This document shows positions 37,970 through 46,936 of a stretch of DNA of 64,000 nucleotides, one piece after another. The DNA is taken from assembly GCF_013343115.1 (NCBI RefSeq), contig NZ_CP054570.1, positions 868,001-932,000 on the forward strand, given 5' to 3'. Under the pieces are notes generated by a model. That model saw nothing but the letters and a program-made list of their open reading frames with translations. It made no database searches and was not told where the DNA came from. Made by a program: the position numbers and the translations under genes. Position 1 is the stretch's first letter. Each line of letters opens with the position of its first letter. The DNA comes from Streptococcus sanguinis. Lineage in GTDB: Bacteria; Bacillota; Bacilli; Lactobacillales; Streptococcaceae.

Positions 37970-38947
37970 ATGAAAATTTTTGATTCAATTCGTGAAGCCT
38001 TGAAAGATAAGGAAGTAAAAATTGTCTTGCCAGAGGGTGAGGAGCCACGGATTTTGCAAGCAACTAAACGCTTGGTGAAAGAAACCGATATTACACCAGT
38101 TCTTTTGGGGAATCCTGATAAAATCCGTATTTATCTGGAAATTGAGGGAGTAAAAGAAGGATATCAGGTTATTGATCCTTCAAACTGTTCCTGCTTTGAG
38201 GAATTGGTAGAAGCATTCGTTGAGCGTCGTAAAGGAAAAATCACTGCAGATGAAGCACGTCAGTTGCTCAATGAAGATGTCAACTACTTTGGTGTTATGT
38301 TGGTTTATCTTGGCAAGGTTCAAGGGATGGTTTCAGGAGCAATCCACTCTACAGCAGCGACTGTTCGGCCAGCTCTTCAAATCATCAAGACCCTGCCTTG
38401 GGTGTCTCGTACTTCAGGAGCCTTCCTCATGGTGCGTGATGACGAACGCTACATTTTCAGTGACTGTGCCATTAATATCGATCCAGATGCCAATATCTTG
38501 GCAGAGATTGCTGTTAACTCAGCCCTAACAGCACAGATTTTCGGTATCGATCCAAAAGTTGCTATGCTCAGCTATTCGACCAAGGGCTCTGGTTTCGGAG
38601 AGAAGGTTGATAAGGTCGTAGAGGCAACTAAGCTAGCTCGGGAAATGCGTCCAGACTTGGTTATCGATGGTGAATTGCAGTTTGATGCAGCTTTCGTTCC
38701 TGCAACAGCAGAGCTGAAAGCACCTGGCAGCCCGGTGGCTGGTCAAGCGACTGTCTTTGTCTTTCCAAGTATCGAAGCTGGAAATATCAGCTACAAAATG
38801 GCAGAGCGTTTGGGTGGCTTTTCAGCAGTAGGTCCTATCTTGCAGGGTCTTAACCATCCAGTTAATGACCTTTCTCGAGGATGTAATGCGGATGACGTAT
38901 ACAAGCTGACTTTGATTACAGCCAGTCAGGCTGTTGGTCATTATTAA
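37970..38947 (+). CDS. pta: Phosphate acetyltransferase
   Basis: Interconverts acetyl-CoA and acetyl-phosphate in mixed-acid metabolism. 325 residues, the short Pta form. Family signatures are IVLPEGEEPRILQAT at the N-terminus, GAIHSTAATVRPALQII, and SYSTKGSGFG, with the C-terminal VFPSIEAGNISYKMAERLG region holding CoA-site residues. ATG 37970 follows AAAGGAG. It is the last gene of the relQ operon or has its own start; high-expression codons suggest the latter. Confidence 0.95.
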   Translation: MKIFDSIREALKDKEVKIVLPEGEEPRILQATKRLVKETDITPVLLGNPDKIRIYLEIEGVKEGYQVIDPSNCSCFEELVEAFVERRKGKITADEARQLLNEDVNYFGVMLVYLGKVQGMVSGAIHSTAATVRPALQIIKTLPWVSRTSGAFLMVRDDERYIFSDCAINIDPDANILAEIAVNSALTAQIFGIDPKVAMLSYSTKGSGFGEKVDKVVEATKLAREMRPDLVIDGELQFDAAFVPATAELKAPGSPVAGQATVFVFPSIEAGNISYKMAERLGGFSAVGPILQGLNHPVNDLSRGCNADDVYKLTLITASQAVGHY

Positions 38948-38997
38948 ACGATAAGAAACAATTGGAGGACATAAGCTCTTCAATTTTTCTTGCCTTA

Positions 38998-39006
38998 TGC
39001 TATACT
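38998..39006 (+). promoter_or_regulatory. Extended -10 promoter of mutY, leaderless layout
   Basis: TGC then TATACT at 39001-39006; ATG 39013 is exactly six bases further. A GGAGG at 38964-38968 has no start codon at the proper distance. Confidence 0.65.
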
Positions 39007-39012
39007 AGATTT

Positions 39013-40173
39013 ATGTTAGATTTGAAAGAATACGGAATTGAGATGTGGGGGGCAGATAAAATCGCCTCTTTTCGAGAGAAATTATTAACTTGGTATGATG
39101 AAAACAAACGTGATCTGCCTTGGCGCAGAACAAATAATCCTTATCATATCTGGGTTTCTGAGATTATGCTGCAGCAGACTAGAGTTGATACGGTGATTCC
39201 TTACTATGAGCGTTTTCTTGACTGGTTTCCGACAGTAGCTGATTTAGCTCAGGCTCCAGAGGATAGACTGCTCAAGGCTTGGGAAGGGTTAGGCTATTAT
39301 TCGCGGGTGCGAAATATGCAAAAAGCAGCCCAGCAGATAATGACGGATTTCGCTGGAAAATTTCCTGATAGCTATGAAGGAATTGCTAGTCTTAAAGGGA
39401 TTGGACCTTATACAGCTGGTGCCATTGCTAGTATTGCCTTTGGCCTAGCTGAGCCTGCGGTAGATGGCAATGTCATGCGGGTGCTGAGTCGATTATTTGA
39501 AGTTGATTTAGATATTGGCCAACCTAGCAATCGGAAGGTCTTTCAGGATATGATGGAGATTCTGATTGATCCAGGCAGACCCGGAGATTTCAATCAAGCA
39601 CTGATGGATCTGGGGTCAGATATCGAAGCTCCTGTTAATCCTCATCCAGAAGACAGTCCTGTAAAAGAGTTCAGCGCAGCTTATTTGCACGGAACTATGG
39701 ATAAATATCCAATCAAAGCACCTAAAAAGAAGCCAGTTCCGGTTTATCTGCAAGGCTTGATTATCGAAAACGAACAGGGACAATTCTTACTTGAAAAGAA
39801 TGAGGCTGCTGGCTTGTTATCAGGTTTTTGGCATTTTCCCTTGATTGAAATCGAGGAATTTCAAACTGAAAATCAGATGTCCCTCTTTGAGGTGGCTGAA
39901 AATCAGTCAAGTCTGGACTTGTCTCCTCAAGAAAGCTTTGAGCAGGATTATGATTTGATTGTTGATTGGCAGCAGCAGTTCTTTTCAAAAGTGCAACATG
40001 TTTTCAGCCATCGCAAGTGGCATATCCAGCTCGCTTATGGCCGAGTTAAAGATAGCCAGCACGCAGCTGATGGAGAGGTCTTGTGGCTTCATCCAGATGA
40101 CTTTGGAAACTACCCCTTCGCCAAGCCCCAGCAGAAGATGTGGGAGTCCTTTCAGGAAGCTAGAAATAAGTAA
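39013..40173 (+). CDS. mutY: A/G-specific adenine glycosylase without Fe-S cluster
   Basis: Removes adenine opposite 8-oxoguanine. ATG 39013 (386 residues, LDLKEYGIEMW) agrees with pneumococcal MutY. Catalytic Glu in SEIMLQQTRVDT, helix-hairpin-helix LKGIGPYTAGAIASIAF, catalytic Asp in VDGNVMRVLSR, and a C-terminal MutT-like domain with FSHRKWH. The usual four-cysteine [4Fe-4S] loop after ALMDLG is replaced by SDIEAPVNPHPED; the protein contains no cysteine at all. Such clusterless MutYs are known in lactic acid bacteria. Its mRNA may be leaderless. Confidence 0.94.
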   Translation: MLDLKEYGIEMWGADKIASFREKLLTWYDENKRDLPWRRTNNPYHIWVSEIMLQQTRVDTVIPYYERFLDWFPTVADLAQAPEDRLLKAWEGLGYYSRVRNMQKAAQQIMTDFAGKFPDSYEGIASLKGIGPYTAGAIASIAFGLAEPAVDGNVMRVLSRLFEVDLDIGQPSNRKVFQDMMEILIDPGRPGDFNQALMDLGSDIEAPVNPHPEDSPVKEFSAAYLHGTMDKYPIKAPKKKPVPVYLQGLIIENEQGQFLLEKNEAAGLLSGFWHFPLIEIEEFQTENQMSLFEVAENQSSLDLSPQESFEQDYDLIVDWQQQFFSKVQHVFSHRKWHIQLAYGRVKDSQHAADGEVLWLHPDDFGNYPFAKPQQKMWESFQEARNK

Positions 40174-40205
40174 AAAAATCTGAGACTCGCGAGTCTCAGA
40201 TTTTT
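40174..40205. terminator. Bidirectional terminator between mutY and bta
   Basis: A perfect palindrome around GC: AAATCTGAGACTC and its complement, A-rich on the left and T-rich on the right, serving the convergent genes. Confidence 0.9.
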
Positions 40206-40219
40206 GAGTTGAATCAATT

Positions 40220-40567
40220 TTACAAGTTTGCAAAAGCTTTAATCTCATCTGCAGTCATAGAAGAATCACAACGAACAGATACTTGGCCGTCTTGAACATG
40301 AACAAAACCAGGAACTGTCGGAATGCTGTATTCAGAGCGGAAGGCTTGCAGTTTCTCTAATTCGCTAGCTTCTTCGCTATTGATAAAGAAAATATACGCC
40401 TTGGTATCAGCGACCACGCCAGCAAGAGTAGCAGCGAATTTACGACAGTAAGGGCAAGTTTTGCGACCGACGAAGAAAGTTGCTGTCTCTTTGTCAGCAA
40501 TTGCTTGACGAGCGCGGTCAACAGTTGCGACTTCCAAGTCTTTAATATTTTGAGCAAATTGTTCCAT
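40220..40567 (-). CDS. Thioredoxin-fold protein, bacteriocin transport accessory (Bta) type
   Basis: 115 residues with a thioredoxin fold: FFVGRKTCPYCRKFA carries a CPYC redox motif and IPTVPGFVHV the cis-proline. Streptococcal homologues are annotated as bacteriocin transport accessory proteins, but no bacteriocin genes are present here, so a general thiol role is as likely. There is no signal peptide; it is cytoplasmic. It lies downstream of pgm, separated by a terminator. Confidence 0.85.
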   Translation of the reverse strand: MEQFAQNIKDLEVATVDRARQAIADKETATFFVGRKTCPYCRKFAATLAGVVADTKAYIFFINSEEASELEKLQAFRSEYSIPTVPGFVHVQDGQVSVRCDSSMTADEIKAFANL

Positions 40568-40635
40568 AAATAATCCTCATTTCTTTTGATAAAACTAGTA
40601 TGCCATAAAAAGCAGAAAAATGCTTGATTTGGAAA

Positions 40636-40671
40636 CGAAAAACCAGAGAATGTGAAATTCATCCTCTGGTT
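40636..40671 (-). terminator. Terminator after pgm
   Basis: AACCAGAGAATG (40641-40652) pairs with CATCCTCTGGTT (40660-40671), one wobble; the minus strand then reads TTTTTCG. Confidence 0.8.
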
Positions 40672-40691
40672 GATTGGTTGATAGTGTTGTT

Positions 40692-42410
40692 TTACTTGAT
40701 AAAGGCATTAATCTCTGCTTCAATAGCAGCAATTTTTGCTTGAGCATCTTCATTGCTGTCACCGACAACGGCAATGTAGAACTTGATTTTTGGTTCTGTT
40801 CCGGATGGCCGGACAGCAATCCATGAGCCATCAGCCAAGGTGTATTTGAGCACATCGCTTGGAGGAGTTGTCAGAGCTGTAACAGTACCGTCTGCAGCGG
40901 TAGAAGTCTGTGCCTTGAAGTCTTCAGTAACAGAAATAGCAGTAGCGTTGAATTCTTTCGGAGCATTGTCACGGAACTTAGCCATGATAGCCTTGATTTG
41001 CTCAGCTCCATCAACACCAGACAAGGTTACAGAGATAGTCTTTTCAGCAAAGTAACCATACTCTTTGTAGATTTCTTCGATACCGTCAGCCAGAGTCAAG
41101 CCACGTGAGCGGTAGTAGGCAGCAAGCTCAGCAACAACCAAAACAGCTTGGATAGCATCTTTATCACGTACAAATGGTTTAATCAAATAGCCGAAGCTTT
41201 CTTCAAATCCCATCATGTAGGTGTGGTTGTGCTTTTCTTCGAATTCTTGAATCTTTTCAGCGATAAATTTGAAACCAGTCAAGACATTGAACATGGTTGC
41301 GCCGTAGCTTTCAGCAATCTTAGTCACTAGGTCAGTAGAAACGATAGACTTGCAGAGAGCTGCGTTAGCTGGCAGAGTTCCAGCACTCTTATGAGCTTCC
41401 AAGATGTATTTAGCCATGATGGCTCCGATTTGGTTACCTGAAAGGTTGAGGTAGCTGCCGTCTTTTTGCAGAACTTCTACACCGACACGGTCAGCATCTG
41501 GGTCAGTTGCAACCAAGACATCTGCACCAACCTTGCGACCCAATTCCTCAGCCAAGGAAAAGGCTGCTTGGCTTTCAGGGTTTGGAGACTTAACAGTAGA
41601 GAAGTCAGGATCAGCTACAGCTTGAGCTTCAACAACTTCTACAGAATCAAATCCAGCTTGAGCCAAAGCGCGACGAGCCAGCATTTCACCAGTACCGTGC
41701 AGAGGAGTATAGACAATCTTCATGTCCTTACCGTATTCATTAATCAGTTTTTGGTTGATATTGACATCTTTAACTTCCTTGAGGTATTCAGCATCAATAG
41801 TATCGCCAATCACTTCAATCAAGCCAGAAGCTTTTTCAGCTTCAACATCAGCGACCTCAATAGCAAAAGGATTTTCAATAGCACGGATGTAGTCAGTCAA
41901 TGCATCTGCATCATGCGGAGGCATTTGTCCGCCGTCTTCACCATATACCTTGTAGCCATTAAATGGAGCAGGGTTGTGGCTGGCTGTAATCATGATACCA
42001 GCGAAAGTTCCCAGATGGCGCACTGCGAATGAAAGCTCTGGAGTTGGGCGCAGACTTTCAAAAACATAGGACTTGATGCCGTGTTTTGCTAAAACAGCAG
42101 CAGATTCAAAAGCAAATTCTGGTGAGAAATGACGGGAGTCGTAAGCAATCGCAACACCGCGTTTTTTGAACTCATCACCTTTTTCTTCAATCAAACGAGC
42201 CAAACCTTCAGTTGCCTGACGGACAACATAAATATTAATACGGTTGGTACCAGCGCCAATTAAACCACGCATACCAGCGGTACCAAACTCAAGATTGGTG
42301 TAAAAAGCATCTTCCTTAGTTTTTTCGTCCATACTGTTCAAGTCTTGGCGAAGATAGTCAGGAAGTTCAGCATAATCAAGCCATTTTTTGAAGTTATCTT
42401 GATAAGTCAT
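40692..42410 (-). CDS. pgm: Phosphoglucomutase
   Basis: Interconverts glucose-1- and glucose-6-phosphate, feeding UDP-glucose, capsule and wall polymers. 572 residues of the alpha-D-phosphohexomutase family: FGTAGMRGLIG at the N-terminus, phosphoserine loop in TASHNPAPFNGYK, metal loop DPDADRVGVE, sugar loop GFEESFG, and phosphate site RPSGTEPKIKFY. ATG is preceded by GGAGTCTCC-type spacing on the minus strand. Monocistronic. Confidence 0.95.
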   Translation of the reverse strand: MTYQDNFKKWLDYAELPDYLRQDLNSMDEKTKEDAFYTNLEFGTAGMRGLIGAGTNRINIYVVRQATEGLARLIEEKGDEFKKRGVAIAYDSRHFSPEFAFESAAVLAKHGIKSYVFESLRPTPELSFAVRHLGTFAGIMITASHNPAPFNGYKVYGEDGGQMPPHDADALTDYIRAIENPFAIEVADVEAEKASGLIEVIGDTIDAEYLKEVKDVNINQKLINEYGKDMKIVYTPLHGTGEMLARRALAQAGFDSVEVVEAQAVADPDFSTVKSPNPESQAAFSLAEELGRKVGADVLVATDPDADRVGVEVLQKDGSYLNLSGNQIGAIMAKYILEAHKSAGTLPANAALCKSIVSTDLVTKIAESYGATMFNVLTGFKFIAEKIQEFEEKHNHTYMMGFEESFGYLIKPFVRDKDAIQAVLVVAELAAYYRSRGLTLADGIEEIYKEYGYFAEKTISVTLSGVDGAEQIKAIMAKFRDNAPKEFNATAISVTEDFKAQTSTAADGTVTALTTPPSDVLKYTLADGSWIAVRPSGTEPKIKFYIAVVGDSNEDAQAKIAAIEAEINAFIK

Positions 42411-42493
42411 AGGTGGAGTCTCCTTTATTTTTGAAATGAAGAGTTGGAAATTTTAGTAAAAAATCCTGCTCTTAAATTTTCTTAATCGCTTAC

Positions 42494-42499
42494 ATTGTA
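42494..42499 (-). promoter_or_regulatory. -10 of the pgm promoter
   Basis: Minus-strand TACAAT preceded by TGC (extended -10); a weak TTCAAA lies 17 bases upstream. The remaining bases between 42411 and 42602 show nothing else. Confidence 0.55.
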
Positions 42500-42602
42500 G
42501 CATATTTTCATTAATTTTGAAAGAGGTTACCTAGAAAACGATGAAATACTTTTCAAGGCATTGTTTCAAGGATTTCAAGATGGTAAAGTTGAAATGCGGG
42601 AT

Positions 42603-42631
42603 TAAAAAAAGACCAAAGCAAGGCTTGGTCT
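42603..42631 (-). terminator. Terminator after the ECF S-component gene
   Basis: AGACCAA (42610-42616) and TTGGTCT (42625-42631) form the stem; the minus strand continues into a run of seven T. Confidence 0.85.
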
Positions 42632-42648
42632 GGAAAGCTAATTTATCA

Positions 42649-43212
42649 TCATTTTTTGGCTTTTTCAAGCGCAGGAATGATAGTTGCTGTCAAAATCGCA
42701 GAAATGATTAACTCGGCAATGGAATTTGCTGATAGAATCACAGCCAGAAGCGCTTTGATATCACCTTGGTATACATTTGCAAAGAGAAAGAAGATTCCGC
42801 CCAAGACAAAAATGGTATTGGTGGCAGAACCAACGGAACCAGCCACAAGCAAGCCGACCTTATTTTTCATTGCTTTATATACGAAATAAGGAGTGATACC
42901 AATGAGAATGCGAGGTATCATGGCAACAACAAGTGAAGAAAGGCTTCCATTTGGCACAAAAGGGCTAAAGAGATAGCTGGTTGGCAGCAGCACCAAGGTA
43001 TTGGTAATAACGCTGATACATCCCATGAGGCCGCCTAGGACAGCCCCGACTTTAGGGCCATAGAGGATACTGGCGATAATCACTGGGATGTGAATAATTG
43101 TAGGCTTAATCGGTACTGGAAGCAGGTTAAAAATGACTGAACTGAGCAGGTGCAGTACCAACATGATGGCAAAGAAAATAGCAATTTGAGCAATTTTAGA
43201 TTGTTTTTTCAT
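42649..43212 (-). CDS. ECF transporter substrate-binding (S) component, pantothenate candidate
   Basis: 187-residue membrane protein with about six hydrophobic segments, containing PIIHIPVIIASILYGPK-like and GGLMGCISVIT segments typical of ECF S components. It overlaps coaC by 17 bases, and coaC/coaB act on pantothenate-derived intermediates, so pantothenate (PanT-like) uptake is the reasonable guess. It needs the shared ECF A, A' and T module encoded elsewhere. Confidence 0.8.
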   Translation of the reverse strand: MKKQSKIAQIAIFFAIMLVLHLLSSVIFNLLPVPIKPTIIHIPVIIASILYGPKVGAVLGGLMGCISVITNTLVLLPTSYLFSPFVPNGSLSSLVVAMIPRILIGITPYFVYKAMKNKVGLLVAGSVGSATNTIFVLGGIFFLFANVYQGDIKALLAVILSANSIAELIISAILTATIIPALEKAKK

Positions 43213-43747
43213 AAATAAGTTCCTTTACTGTATCAATAATTGTATCAATTTCAGCTAGAGCACCTGTCCCCTGATCGCCACAGGCTAGAACAGCTTCGCG
43301 CGGCTGGATAATCTTCCATCCAAAACGCTGCAGACGCTCCAAATTGTGTTGGGTTAGTGGATTTTCAAACATCTTAGTGTTCATAGCTGGAGCCAAAACT
43401 TTCTTAGTATGAGTCGGCAGAGCCAGGGCAGTAGCTGTCACCATATTGTCAGCTAAGCCGTTGGCTAGTTTAGCGATGGTATTGGCTGTAGCGGGGGCCA
43501 GCAAAAAGAGGTCAGACTTTTTAGCGATATCAATATGATTGACCTTGCTAGAGTCAGGTTCTTGCATAATATCAATTGCAACTGGCTTTTGCGACAAGAC
43601 TTGCAGGGTCAGCGGTGTGATAAATTCTGTCGCAGCATTGGTCATGAGGACAGCTACTTCAAAGTTCTCTTTCTTTAGACGGCTAGTGATGTCAGCAGCC
43701 TTATAGGCTGATATACTTCCGCTGACAGCTAAGGTAATCTGAGTCAT
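43196..43747 (-). CDS. coaC: Phosphopantothenoylcysteine decarboxylase (CoaC)
   Basis: FMN enzyme making 4'-phosphopantetheine. 183 residues: AVSGSISAYKAADI binds flavin, PAMNTKMFENP is the substrate clamp, and ACGDQGTGA holds the catalytic cysteine. In most bacteria CoaB and CoaC are fused; here, as in other streptococci, they are separate genes 11 bases apart. Co-transcribed with coaB and the ECF component. Confidence 0.92.
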   Translation of the reverse strand: MTQITLAVSGSISAYKAADITSRLKKENFEVAVLMTNAATEFITPLTLQVLSQKPVAIDIMQEPDSSKVNHIDIAKKSDLFLLAPATANTIAKLANGLADNMVTATALALPTHTKKVLAPAMNTKMFENPLTQHNLERLQRFGWKIIQPREAVLACGDQGTGALAEIDTIIDTVKELIYEKTI

Positions 43748-43758
43748 CTTAATCCTCC

Positions 43759-44442
43759 TTATGTATTGTGTATATGCAGGCAGAGGAGCTGAGCGATTTC
43801 TTCTTTGGATTGAGCTTGAGTTACAGTATCTTTTCCGACGAGATAGGCTCTGTGCCCATGGTTAGAAATCTCTGTCAAATCATTGGCGACGATAATTTCT
43901 GCTTGATTTTTTATGAGACTGTCTCGTGCGGTCTTGAGTAACTCTTCCTTAGTAACATTGACCAAGAGTTTGAATCCAATCAAGCGAATGGCTGGATTCC
44001 ATTTTTTTATCAGGCTGATGACTTTTGGAGTCTTTTTGAGAAAAAGGACTTGAACATCATCCTGAGAAGAAATTTTGCTTTCTGAGTTAGTCTTATTCAA
44101 AAATTCAGTCATGTCAGGGCTAGCCGCTACAGCTTCCAAACCAGTCATGTAGACGGGAGTATAGTCAGAAACAGCCATTGCATGAATCAGTACATCATGT
44201 GTGTGAACGAGCGGCTTCAAGCTTTCAAGCAGTTCTGCAACGTTTTCAATCTGAACAATGGTGAGATTGGGATGGGTTGCAGGGCGGACAGCCTTGGGAG
44301 TCGTCACCAGAGTCACCTGATCGCCCTTGTCTAGGAAAGTTTCGGCTATGATTTTCCCAAGCCGGCCTGTCGAATGATTGGTAATAGAGCGGACACGGTC
44401 GATTTTCTCGCTGGTCCCGCCAGAAGTAATCAATATGTTCAT
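43759..44442 (-). CDS. coaB: Phosphopantothenate-cysteine ligase (CoaB)
   Basis: Joins 4'-phosphopantothenate and cysteine using a nucleotide triphosphate. 227 residues, monofunctional. NILITSGGTSEKIDRVR and ITNHSTGRLG match the nucleotide and substrate sites, and HAMAVSDYTP the middle motif. No Shine-Dalgarno precedes the ATG; the bases before it read TAAAAT then AGTGCT, i.e. a -10 box exactly six bases upstream, so the message may be leaderless. Confidence 0.92.
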   Translation of the reverse strand: MNILITSGGTSEKIDRVRSITNHSTGRLGKIIAETFLDKGDQVTLVTTPKAVRPATHPNLTIVQIENVAELLESLKPLVHTHDVLIHAMAVSDYTPVYMTGLEAVAASPDMTEFLNKTNSESKISSQDDVQVLFLKKTPKVISLIKKWNPAIRLIGFKLLVNVTKEELLKTARDSLIKNQAEIIVANDLTEISNHGHRAYLVGKDTVTQAQSKEEIAQLLCLHIHNT

Positions 44443-44448
44443 AGCACT

Positions 44449-44454
44449 ATTTTA
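44449..44454 (-). promoter_or_regulatory. -10 of coaB promoter, leaderless layout
   Basis: Minus-strand TAAAAT (44454-44449), six bases from ATG 44442; TTTACT 17 bases upstream (44477-44472) is a possible -35. Confidence 0.5.
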
Positions 44455-44617
44455 CAATAAAAAAGAAATTTAGTAAAATAATTCTAATTGCAGAGTGTCA
44501 CAGCGGAGAAGTGACTCTAAAATCTTATAGTTTAGAGAACAAAAATTTCCAAGTTTTTTGTTTTTCCCGAACATTAAAATCTATTTAGAGCTTAATCATG
44601 TAGATTTTGCTCTTTTT

Positions 44618-44626
44618 TGTTATAAT
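44618..44626 (+). promoter_or_regulatory. Extended -10 of fhs
   Basis: TGT then TATAAT at 44621-44626, 29 bases before ATG 44656. A bulged hairpin lies upstream at 44492-44518 with no known riboswitch motif. Confidence 0.6.
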
Positions 44627-44655
44627 CTTTATATTAATTGATAGAGGAGTTCTTG

Positions 44656-46326
44656 ATGAAAACAGATATTGAAATTGCTCAAAGTGTTGAATTGCAGCCT
44701 ATTGTTGATGTGGTGAAAAAAGTCGGCATCGACTATGATGACTTAGAACTATATGGTAAGTATAAGGCCAAGCTCAGCTTTGATAAGATTCGTGAGGTTG
44801 AAAAAAATCCTGTTGGCAAACTGATTTTGGTAACGGCAATCAATCCGACACCAGCTGGAGAAGGTAAGTCTACCATTACCATTGGACTAGCTGATGCACT
44901 CAATAAAATTGGCAAGAAAACTATGATTGCTATCCGGGAACCGTCTCTGGGGCCAGTTATGGGCATCAAAGGGGGAGCAGCTGGCGGCGGTTACGCGCAG
45001 GTTCTACCGATGGAAGATATCAACTTGCATTTTACTGGTGATATGCACGCCATTACGACTGCTAATAATGCCCTGTCAGCTCTTATTGATAATCATTTAC
45101 ATCAAGGAAATGCCCTGGGAATCGATCAGCGCCGCATTATCTGGAAACGTGTGGTGGACTTGAATGATCGGGCTCTTCGCCATGTGACTGTTGGCTTAGG
45201 AAGTCCAGTTAACGGTATTCCACGCGAAGATGGCTTTGATATCACGGTCGCTTCTGAAATTATGGCGATTCTTTGCCTGGCTACGGATATTGAAGATTTG
45301 AAAAAGCGCTTGGCTAACATTGTTATTGGTTATCGCTATGACCGTACACCAGTCTATGTTCGTAACCTTGAGGTAGAAGGAGCCTTGGCATTAGTCTTGA
45401 AAGATGCGATTAAGCCAAATCTAGTTCAGACTATTTACGGGACACCAGCCTTTGTTCATGGCGGGCCTTTTGCCAATATCGCCCACGGATGTAATTCTGT
45501 TTTGGCGACTAGCACAGCGCTGCGTTTGGCTGATTATACAGTTACTGAAGCAGGGTTTGGTGCGGACCTTGGAGCGGAAAAATTCTTGAATATTAAAACT
45601 CCGAACTTACCAACTTCACCAGATGCAATAGTGATTGTCGCAACCCTTCGTGCTCTTAAGATGAATGGCGGCGTTGAGAAAGATACTCTGACAGAAGAAA
45701 ATGTAGAAGCAGTTCGTGCAGGTTTTGCTAACCTTAAACGCCATGTTGAAAATATCCGTAAGTTCGGTATTCCAGTGGTAGTAGCCATCAATGAATTTGT
45801 ATCTGACACGGAAGCTGAAGTTGCTACGCTTAAAGAGCTTTGTGCAGAAATTAAGGTGCCCGTTGAGCTAGCTAGCGTCTGGGCTGATGGCGCCGAAGGT
45901 GGTGTAGCTTTGGCTGAAACTGTAGTTAAAACCATTGATGAAGAGCCTGCTCATTACACTCGCCTCTATGACAATGACCTCTCTATTGAAGAAAAAATTG
46001 AGAAAATTGTCACAGAAATCTATCGAGGTTCAAAGGTGAACTTTGAGAAAAAAGCGCAGACTCAGATTCGAGAAATTGTCAAAAATGGCTGGGACAAGCT
46101 GCCAATCTGCATGGCCAAAACACAGTATAGCTTCTCTGACAATCCTGCAGCTCTTGGTGCACCAGAAAACTTTGAAATTACCATTCGTGAACTGGTACCA
46201 AAACTTGGGGCAGGCTTTATTGTGGCTTTGACAGGAGATGTCATGACCATGCCAGGATTGCCAAAACGACCTGCGGCACTTAATATGAATGTGGCGACAG
46301 ACGGCACAGCGATTGGTCTATTTTGA
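44656..46326 (+). CDS. fhs: Formate-tetrahydrofolate ligase
   Basis: Makes 10-formyl-THF from formate and ATP for purine and fMet-tRNA synthesis. ATG 44656 is supported by GAGGAG at 44644-44649; the open frame begins at a TTG six codons earlier. 556 residues: [19 protein letters not shown] is the ATP loop, [22 protein letters not shown] (read across) and [10 protein letters not shown] are family signatures. Monocistronic with its own terminator. Confidence 0.96.
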   Translation: MKTDIEIAQSVELQPIVDVVKKVGIDYDDLELYGKYKAKLSFDKIREVEKNPVGKLILVTAINPTPAGEGKSTITIGLADALNKIGKKTMIAIREPSLGPVMGIKGGAAGGGYAQVLPMEDINLHFTGDMHAITTANNALSALIDNHLHQGNALGIDQRRIIWKRVVDLNDRALRHVTVGLGSPVNGIPREDGFDITVASEIMAILCLATDIEDLKKRLANIVIGYRYDRTPVYVRNLEVEGALALVLKDAIKPNLVQTIYGTPAFVHGGPFANIAHGCNSVLATSTALRLADYTVTEAGFGADLGAEKFLNIKTPNLPTSPDAIVIVATLRALKMNGGVEKDTLTEENVEAVRAGFANLKRHVENIRKFGIPVVVAINEFVSDTEAEVATLKELCAEIKVPVELASVWADGAEGGVALAETVVKTIDEEPAHYTRLYDNDLSIEEKIEKIVTEIYRGSKVNFEKKAQTQIREIVKNGWDKLPICMAKTQYSFSDNPAALGAPENFEITIRELVPKLGAGFIVALTGDVMTMPGLPKRPAALNMNVATDGTAIGLF

Positions 46327-46335
46327 TCTTGGTCT

Positions 46336-46360
46336 AAAAGGCTCTTTACGAGTCTTTTTT
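46336..46360 (+). terminator. Terminator after fhs
   Basis: AAAAGGCTC (46336-46344) pairs with GAGTCTTTT (46350-46358), one wobble, then T. Its T-run directly abuts the next promoter. Confidence 0.8.
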
Positions 46361-46368
46361 GGTATAAT
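46360..46368 (+). promoter_or_regulatory. Extended -10 of the GNAT-lipoprotein-AlkD unit
   Basis: TGG followed by TATAAT at 46363-46368; its TG overlaps the end of the fhs terminator T-run. Confidence 0.6.
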
Positions 46369-46402
46369 AGTGAAAATAATGAGAATAGAATATGGAGACA
46401 AC

Positions 46403-46936
46403 ATGAACATTAGATTTGCAAGACCATCAGACGCTGCGACCTTGCTTGCTATTTATGCGCCTTATGTAGAAAATACAGCCATCACTTTTGAATATGAAGT
46501 ACCAACCATTGAGGATTTTGCAACTAGGATTGAAAAAACGTTGGAAAAATATCCTTATCTGGTAGCGGAAGAAGACGGTTTAATTTTAGGTTATGCCTAT
46601 GCTTCGACCTATTATGCGCGTGCCGCCTATGATTGGGCGGTGGAATTGTCCGTCTATGTCAGTCAAGATGCTAGAGGAAAAGGAGTCGGCAGTAAACTTT
46701 ATGATAAGCTCGAAGACCTATTAGAACAGATGGGATATATGCATTTTCTAGCCTGTATTGCTCTGCCAAATGAAGCTAGCATGGCTTTGCATCGAAAAAG
46801 AGGATACCAACAAGTAGCGCATTTCCCTAAAATCGGCTATAAATTCGAGTGTTGGCATGACATTGTTTGGCTGCAAAAGTCCTTAGACAAGCAGGCTGGA
46901 CCCATCAAACTTTTAAAAGAAATGGAGTGGAAATGA
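46403..46936 (+). CDS. GNAT acetyltransferase, phosphinothricin-acetyltransferase type
   Basis: 177 residues starting NIRFARPSDAATLLAIYAPYV, the opening typical of Pat-like amino-acid N-acetyltransferases. Acetyl-CoA motif VSQDARGKGVGSKLYDKL. Physiological substrate unknown; homologues can acetylate glutamate-like compounds. ATG 46403 follows GGAG; the open frame upstream runs through the fhs end and is not used. Its stop overlaps the lipoprotein start (ATGATG). Confidence 0.85.
   Translation: MNIRFARPSDAATLLAIYAPYVENTAITFEYEVPTIEDFATRIEKTLEKYPYLVAEEDGLILGYAYASTYYARAAYDWAVELSVYVSQDARGKGVGSKLYDKLEDLLEQMGYMHFLACIALPNEASMALHRKRGYQQVAHFPKIGYKFECWHDIVWLQKSLDKQAGPIKLLKEMEWK

Noticed and set aside
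41466..42032. A 188-codon plus-strand frame opposite pgm.
   Set aside because: Antisense shadow of a well-supported gene, rich in Ser, Phe and Asn without motifs.
44443..44655. ZTP (pfl) or folate riboswitch before fhs.
   Set aside because: Only a bulged hairpin (44492-44518) is visible; the conserved ZTP pseudoknot sequences are absent and the promoter lies downstream of it.
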